From Lepidonotus clava (lineage: Eukaryota; Annelida; Polychaeta; Phyllodocida; Polynoidae), in assembly GCA_936440205.1 (NCBI GenBank), contig OW387149.1, positions 689,501 through 753,500 on the forward strand: DNA of 64,000 bases. The letters are read 5' to 3'. Every line of letters starts with the position of its first letter. Position 1 is the stretch's first letter. Below, piece by piece: positions 51,101 to 57,100 of the stretch. A program made the position numbers and the translations under genes. Below the pieces are notes generated by a model. The model searched no databases, was not told the DNA's origin, and worked only from the letters and a program-made list of their open reading frames with translations.

Positions 51101-54100
51101 TATAAGCAAAGTATCATATATTAAGCACTATTTGAAAGAAGTTTCTATGTTGATTATGCGTAAGGAAATTGCCCCTTGAGTTTTGGGTGACTAAATGTTC
51201 CCAAAAATGGTCCTTCACATTTTATTTTCATTAATAAACCCGCGGTTCATAGCTTAAGAATCATACTTATCTGTTATCCTAGGTCTAAAGAGTAAAATCT
51301 AAGCTTTCTGGCACTTTTTGAATTTTTTTCCTGTGATTATTCAGGCCTCGACAAATCCAGTGCCCGGGGAGCCCGCTCCACCCTGTAAATCACCCTGGAC
51401 ACCCAAGTGGCACCAAGTGGGAGCCCGGTGGGCTCCCTGTTGGTCTGCGACACAACCACTGCAGCTCCCCGGCCTCCCCATCCCCATTCCCCTCCACCCA
51501 GCACACACAAACACACCCCTTCAATGGTTCCTGTTTCCACTTAATATCACAGCCAGCTTGTTCTTTATGAGGCTGTTCTAAAAACTACAGCTGATAGAGG
51601 ATATCCCATGACAATGATCTGATCCATACTTAGGAATGCTTTAGGCAAATGTGTCAGACATTCTTGTTAAAACATCTGACGTGTCCAGCAAAAATGGTGT
51701 TTTCACAGACACTAGGGTGACTGACAGGACTTCTTTCTTTGATGATATACCGGGAGGGGTGTGGAGTGCATGGGCAGGAAGGGTCAGCAAGGTCTATGAG
51801 TTTAGGACTGAACTGCCCACAATAGAGAGGCAAAATAGCCATTTGGGACTGGATTTTGGGTGGTCTCTTGGTGAGGCTCTCACATAGAGACCGGTCTGAT
51901 TAGTGAAGCTAAAACAAACATGAAATTGGGGGAAATATTCCGGTCTGACTAAAAAGTGGTCTTTAAGAGAGGTGGTCTCCTTAGTGAAGTGGTCCTCGTT
52001 GATGTGGGTCTCTACTTTATTAGAAAAAATCCTTAAGGTCAAATAAGTACCTCAGATTGCATAAATGAGAGTTTAACTTTTCAAAATATTTTAGGGGTGG
52101 CCCTCCATACCCCCCCCCCCCAATATCATTCCCGTGGATGGCTATGCCGTCCACAAATTATTTGATTATGTTACCAGGGTTCTCCCCAAGGCCCGGCGCA
52201 CCCTGGCTTTTTTCCCCTTTTCTTTTAAATTGTGATACCATAGTACCTCAGAATGCCTCAGACTGCATAATTGAGAGGGTATCTTTTCAAAGTTTTCTCA
52301 AAGGTTATCCCCACATATATACCTAAAAATCTCTGAAAAATGGATATTGCAAATAAAAACATAAGGAATTTTTGTCATATCTTTAGGTCACCAAAGTACA
52401 TCAAAATGCCTCAGACTGCAGGATTGAGAGGTTGTCTTTTCAAAGTTTTCTCAAAGCTTATCCCCACATATATATATATACCTAAAAATCTCTGAAAAAT
52501 GGATATTTCAAATAAAAACATAAGAATTTTTTGTCATATCTTTAGGTCACCAAAGTACATCAAAATGCCTCAGACTGCAGGATTGAGAGGTTGTCTTTTC
52601 AAAGTTTTCTCAAAGGTTATCCCCACATATATATATATACCTAAAAATCTCTGAAAAATGGATATTTCAAATAAAAACATAAGAATTTTTTGTCATATCT
52701 TTAGGTCACCAAAGTACATCAAAATGCCTCAGACTGCAGGATTGAGAGGTTGTCTTTTCAAAGTTTTCTCAAAGGTTATCCCCACATTATACCTAAAAAA
52801 AATCTCTGAAAAATGGATATTGCAAATAAAAACATAAGAAATTTTTGTCATCCCTTTAGGTCAACAAAGTACATCAAAATGCCTTAGACTGCACGATTGA
52901 GAGGCTATATTTTCAAAATTTTCCTCCCCTCCCATACCCTCCCCCTGGACGGCTTCGCCGTCCACAATGTGTCCCCCACTCCCCCCAAACAAGACAAAAC
53001 AAGAATCGTGGATCCCCCCCTGGACATCTGCGCCTGGCTGTGATTTTTTCCTGGGGAGAACCCTGCACCCTGTGTCAAAATCATGCACCTAGGTGCAGGG
53101 TGCACCCTTATTTCCGGACACTGGACTGGTTTATAAAATGCTGAATATTTTGAAATCATTTTTAGGAATTTAACAACAACGAATTAATTGGATGTTAGAT
53201 TCTACACGGGTGGATCCAGAGGGTGTGTGTGGGGGTGCACGCTCTTCCCTTTTTTCAGAAAATGTAGTGTTTTTTATTGTTAAATAAAATTAAACAAAAA
53301 AGCAATTAGAGAAAGAATTTTCCTAAAGTGCCCCCCCCCCTCGCTAAATACTGGATCTGCCACTGTTCTATAAGTATGTGTTCTAGACGCTGCCTTCCAT
53401 TTCTCTCCGGCTCATTCTGTTGGGCACATTGAAATAGATTATACCTATCTATTTTTTATGACATTGAAACATTTCTTTGAACATGCCGGAATATAAAAAT
53501 GCAGTGAATTATTTTTTGGGTGGGCTCCCATGATATTGGGTTAGGCTCCTAGTTTGTTGGATTTGGGAGCCCAATGGGCTCCCAGGTCATTTTGAAATTC
53601 TGTGAGGCCTGAAAAATACACTTAGTATGCTATTAGAAGGACCCCAACAAATGTTCCCTAAAAAAATAGTCACATTTTTCCATTTTTGTCACCGAATCTG
53701 TCAGGGAGCCCCCACCCCCCTATATACAAAAATATTTTCTCCTCGAATTTGGACATATCTCAAAAATGACCCAAAATGATTGAAAAACCGCGGAAATCCG
53801 CGGAAGTCGGGCATGCCTATGTATTACTAGCAATACCAAAACCCCTGAGAAATCATGGACAAACTTGAAAATTCCTAATTTTGGCGGGGTTGGCAACACC
53901 CACTTGCCTATAACTTTTTCTATTCTAAGAGCAGAGACAAACCAATAATACCATAAGAAAGAGGGGCTTTTTCTGGATAGAAACCCAAGATTTTATTAAA
54001 ATAAGTCTTGAGTTGATAATTTTCCTTGCATGGTTAATAGAAGGTACACCATGATATTTTTATTTATTAGGATTTTCCAATGTGGGCCACATTTTTCATT

Positions 54101-57100
54101 TTTTTAAGTCTTATCTCAAATTGACAATTTTGATTTTTTTCACAAATATTTTGGATATGGGGAAATATGTCAAATATAGGTGAGATCCGCGCAAGGAATG
54201 CTCTTTACAATGATATATAATACATGGGAATCAAATCAAGGGAAGATCCGCGGATTTTAGCCTGAAGTTTACAGTAAATAAAGAAAAATGCATAGAAATA
54301 GGCTCATTAGGGGGTCCATACCTATGCGACTATTTTAATGTAAATCTGGTAAAAAAAAAGTACACTTTTTTTATTCTATTTTTTGCAATATCTTAGGTTT
54401 GCCAAGTCCGATTCTAAATCTGTTTGAATTTATGTAAAGCACTAATTCTGGTGGATCTTACAGGCATTGACAAACTACTGAAACTTCAAATTATATTTTT
54501 TGTGTGGTATTGCTAGTATTACCTGCCCCGGGAAGGCGGGCAATGCTTAATGTTGTGCCCTGGTGATGCAGAAATAAGACTGTTTTAAGGGATGGGGCAC
54601 AATATTTAAAGAATAAACAAAACACTGTCAACAAAGCTGAAATTCGATATTCTAATGGAACCCCCTTCTATCTTTGGAGTGAACATTATTGCTGCTCTGT
54701 TTTTATTTCTGAGAGTCAGGGACAATAAACTAATTAAATCAGAATCGAAATAGCACGAGGCCCCTAAATAATGGGTAAGGCCCCTAGATTCCAAGTCCAG
54801 TAAATGTCTCGGTCTGCTGGCTGTCATGTAACCACCATGAAATACCCTCGGCGATAATAACTCCGCTTCTCTGCTATAATCACCTCTGTAACTATAGCCG
54901 GATAACTAACAGCTTTGGGTCAAAGCCTCTCGCCGGGCACAAATGTAAAATGCTAAAAGGCTAAAATGATTAATACTTATATCAGACGCGATGACAGAGT
55001 TAGCTGACAAAGCTTGGGCGATGATAGGGGCAAATGCGTTATATTGACACTACTCCAGCCAAACTATTAAACGTGTTTATCCCATCCACTTTTATGTTAC
55101 TACCCACAGTAAACAGCTAACCGCTGATTACATGCATATAAATCTTGCCCGAGAAACCCTTCCTCTGTAGGTCCCGGGTGATTCGGCAACCCTTCTCGAA
55201 AAGACGCCATCTTGGATTTTACCAGCGAACGAACAACAAACACATTCCGTTCGCCGATAGCAAATAATTACGATGAAAGAACTCGCCCAACCCGGTATAC
55301 ACACATCCCTAGCGCTAAATACAATCCTAATAACCTATTTTGGACCGAAATACCAAGGATATACAGCTAATTCAAGTCCAAAACAACCCCTTAAAACAGA
55401 AAAGAATGCTTACCGGGCGGCCATTTTCGGATTTCTGAGTTGCCCGGATGTGACGCTGCAGGCAGAGACACCTATCGAACGGACGAAGCATTAACTTCAC
55501 AAGCGCTCCGTAGACCGTGGCGACGCGTAGCGATTGCAGCGGGATCGGCCTGCGCTGTTCATCACCAGTTTGGTCGTTTGGGAAAACATGCCGCCTAGGG
55601 CAAGGGGAAATTGTGAAATTAACACTGGACATACTGCTGAGGCATGGTAAGACGTTAACTACGTGGACTGTAGGATCACATTGTGTCCTTCATGGCCCTT
55701 AGCAGGAGCGCAGAATAATGGACCAATTATATCTAATCATACAATCAGATAAGGTGAAATTCAAGCTGTGAATCCTTCCGAATCACTTGTCATTCTCCTT
55801 CAGTGTATGTGTATTTTCTTGTTGATTTAAAAAATGAATAAAAGGGATGATCATCAATTAAATTGAAATGTATTTGGCTCACCATTACTCTATTGACTTT
55901 CAGTGGCAAACTTATACTATACTTTTTAAACTAAACTTAAACAGGTTTTATCATTTTGTTGTCTGGAATTTTGAAAATCAAGATACTGTACTGATGCGGG
56001 TGTCAGTCCTAATGCGAAGTAGTTACCTTAGCTAGTTGTTTGTTAGAAACTGGTACCATACTAAGATAGACTCTCTGAATGCACAGCTGTGGTGCGATTA
56101 GAGAGTAGGGAGATGATGTCACAAACGAGGCAAATAAGATGTGTATGTTGGTACCAGTACTCGTTAGAGTGAAACAAGTGGCCTCTGAAGGCACCTCCGA
56201 AATGTATGGGCTGGATACCACTTGGCCGCATGAGCAGAGATAGATAGGTGAGTTGAGATAGGAGTACTGGTTGTGAGGAGTGGAGCGGACAATCTCTAAG
56301 ACTGGCATTGGTCAAAGGAATTCGAAGCTCACTGGCGCATATCATTGCATTTGGACTAAATAAACATTGAGGTTCTAGGATGATTACTGATTGTAAGAAG
56401 ATGGAAGACTGCGATCAGCAATGGCTTTATTGGAATATCTCACATGGAAACTTACCGGAATGTAGACTAATCTTTCATGCGTAAAGTAAACCCCATAGTT
56501 CAATATTTACCAATCCAATGCATGAAAGAGATTGTTACTACCTTTGAGTTTTGTAAATGGAGCCATTAAGGAATTTTAAAGGCAATGGCGCCATTATAGA
56601 TCTACTGTTCAAAAATTGCTTAAATTTTCCAAAATACAAGTAATGCACCAATATATCTTAGAAATGCAAAGAAAATGATATGTCACCATGGAAACTTTTC
56701 CACTATAGTTTATTCACTTTTTGCTAAGAATTACAAAGTGGTAATGTGACTGTGGTATGGGAAAATGATAATCCTTTCAAGAAACTGCATACAATTTCTT
56801 TTCCAAAAGTATCATTAATAGGCTTTAGATTAGGGTAATTGAAAATTAATGTGCTTTGAGGAATTTGATAGAGTCTTGTACATTTTCAGCACGAATATAA
56901 GCAAAATAAGTCATTCAGAAAAACATAATTTTGTAGAATACATAGGGATACAAAAAAATCCACTGTTCAAAATGGCTCAAAATCATGATATGTTATGGAA
57001 AATGTCATATGCTATCATTATCCACCAAAAAAGTAAGGGGTCACCATATGAACTTGGTTACTGGAACTGCATTTGTACTTTCTTGTGAAGAAATGGCCAA

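Larger units (their letters stand above)
51342..53611. mobile_element. hAT-like element, TIR CAGGCCTC, with a nested element
   Basis: Left CAGGCCTCGACAAAT and right ATTCTGTGAGGCCTG form inverted termini, and both ends carry 'gggagccc...gggctccc' palindromes nearby. It contains the separate element 52175-53065, so the order of insertion can be read. No transposase. Confidence 0.5.
27663..55770 (+). mobile_element. Giant CACTA-like DNA transposon carrying an F-type envelope gene
   Basis: The left end begins CACAGCTTGAATTTCACC and the right end is its reverse complement: 35 identical bases, 55 of 62 overall, with AAT on both outer sides (27660-27662 and 55771-55773). A 3-base duplication and a CAC-starting terminus fit the CMC (CACTA/Mirage/Chapaev) superfamily, and the element encodes a Tnp2-like transposase. 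In order it carries: envelope (+), type II membrane protein (-), coiled-coil protein (+), signal-peptide membrane protein (-), transposase (+) and exons of a further minus-strand gene. About 12 kb on the right is mostly non-coding with nested hAT-like elements. No polymerase B, retroviral integrase, packaging ATPase or capsid was seen, so it is not a Polinton or retrovirus. As a fossil it looks whole: no break was seen in its main genes. Nested elements imply it is not brand new. The alternative, two unrelated short repeats at its ends, cannot be excluded from one copy. Confidence 0.75.

Noticed and set aside
27663-55770. Polinton/Maverick or retrovirus
   Set aside because: No DNA polymerase B, retroviral integrase, packaging ATPase, protease, capsid or reverse transcriptase is seen; the ends and transposase are CACTA-like.
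56009-56345. Two overlapping minus-strand frames of 94-99 residues
   Set aside because: No family resemblance and no splice or promoter context; probably chance.
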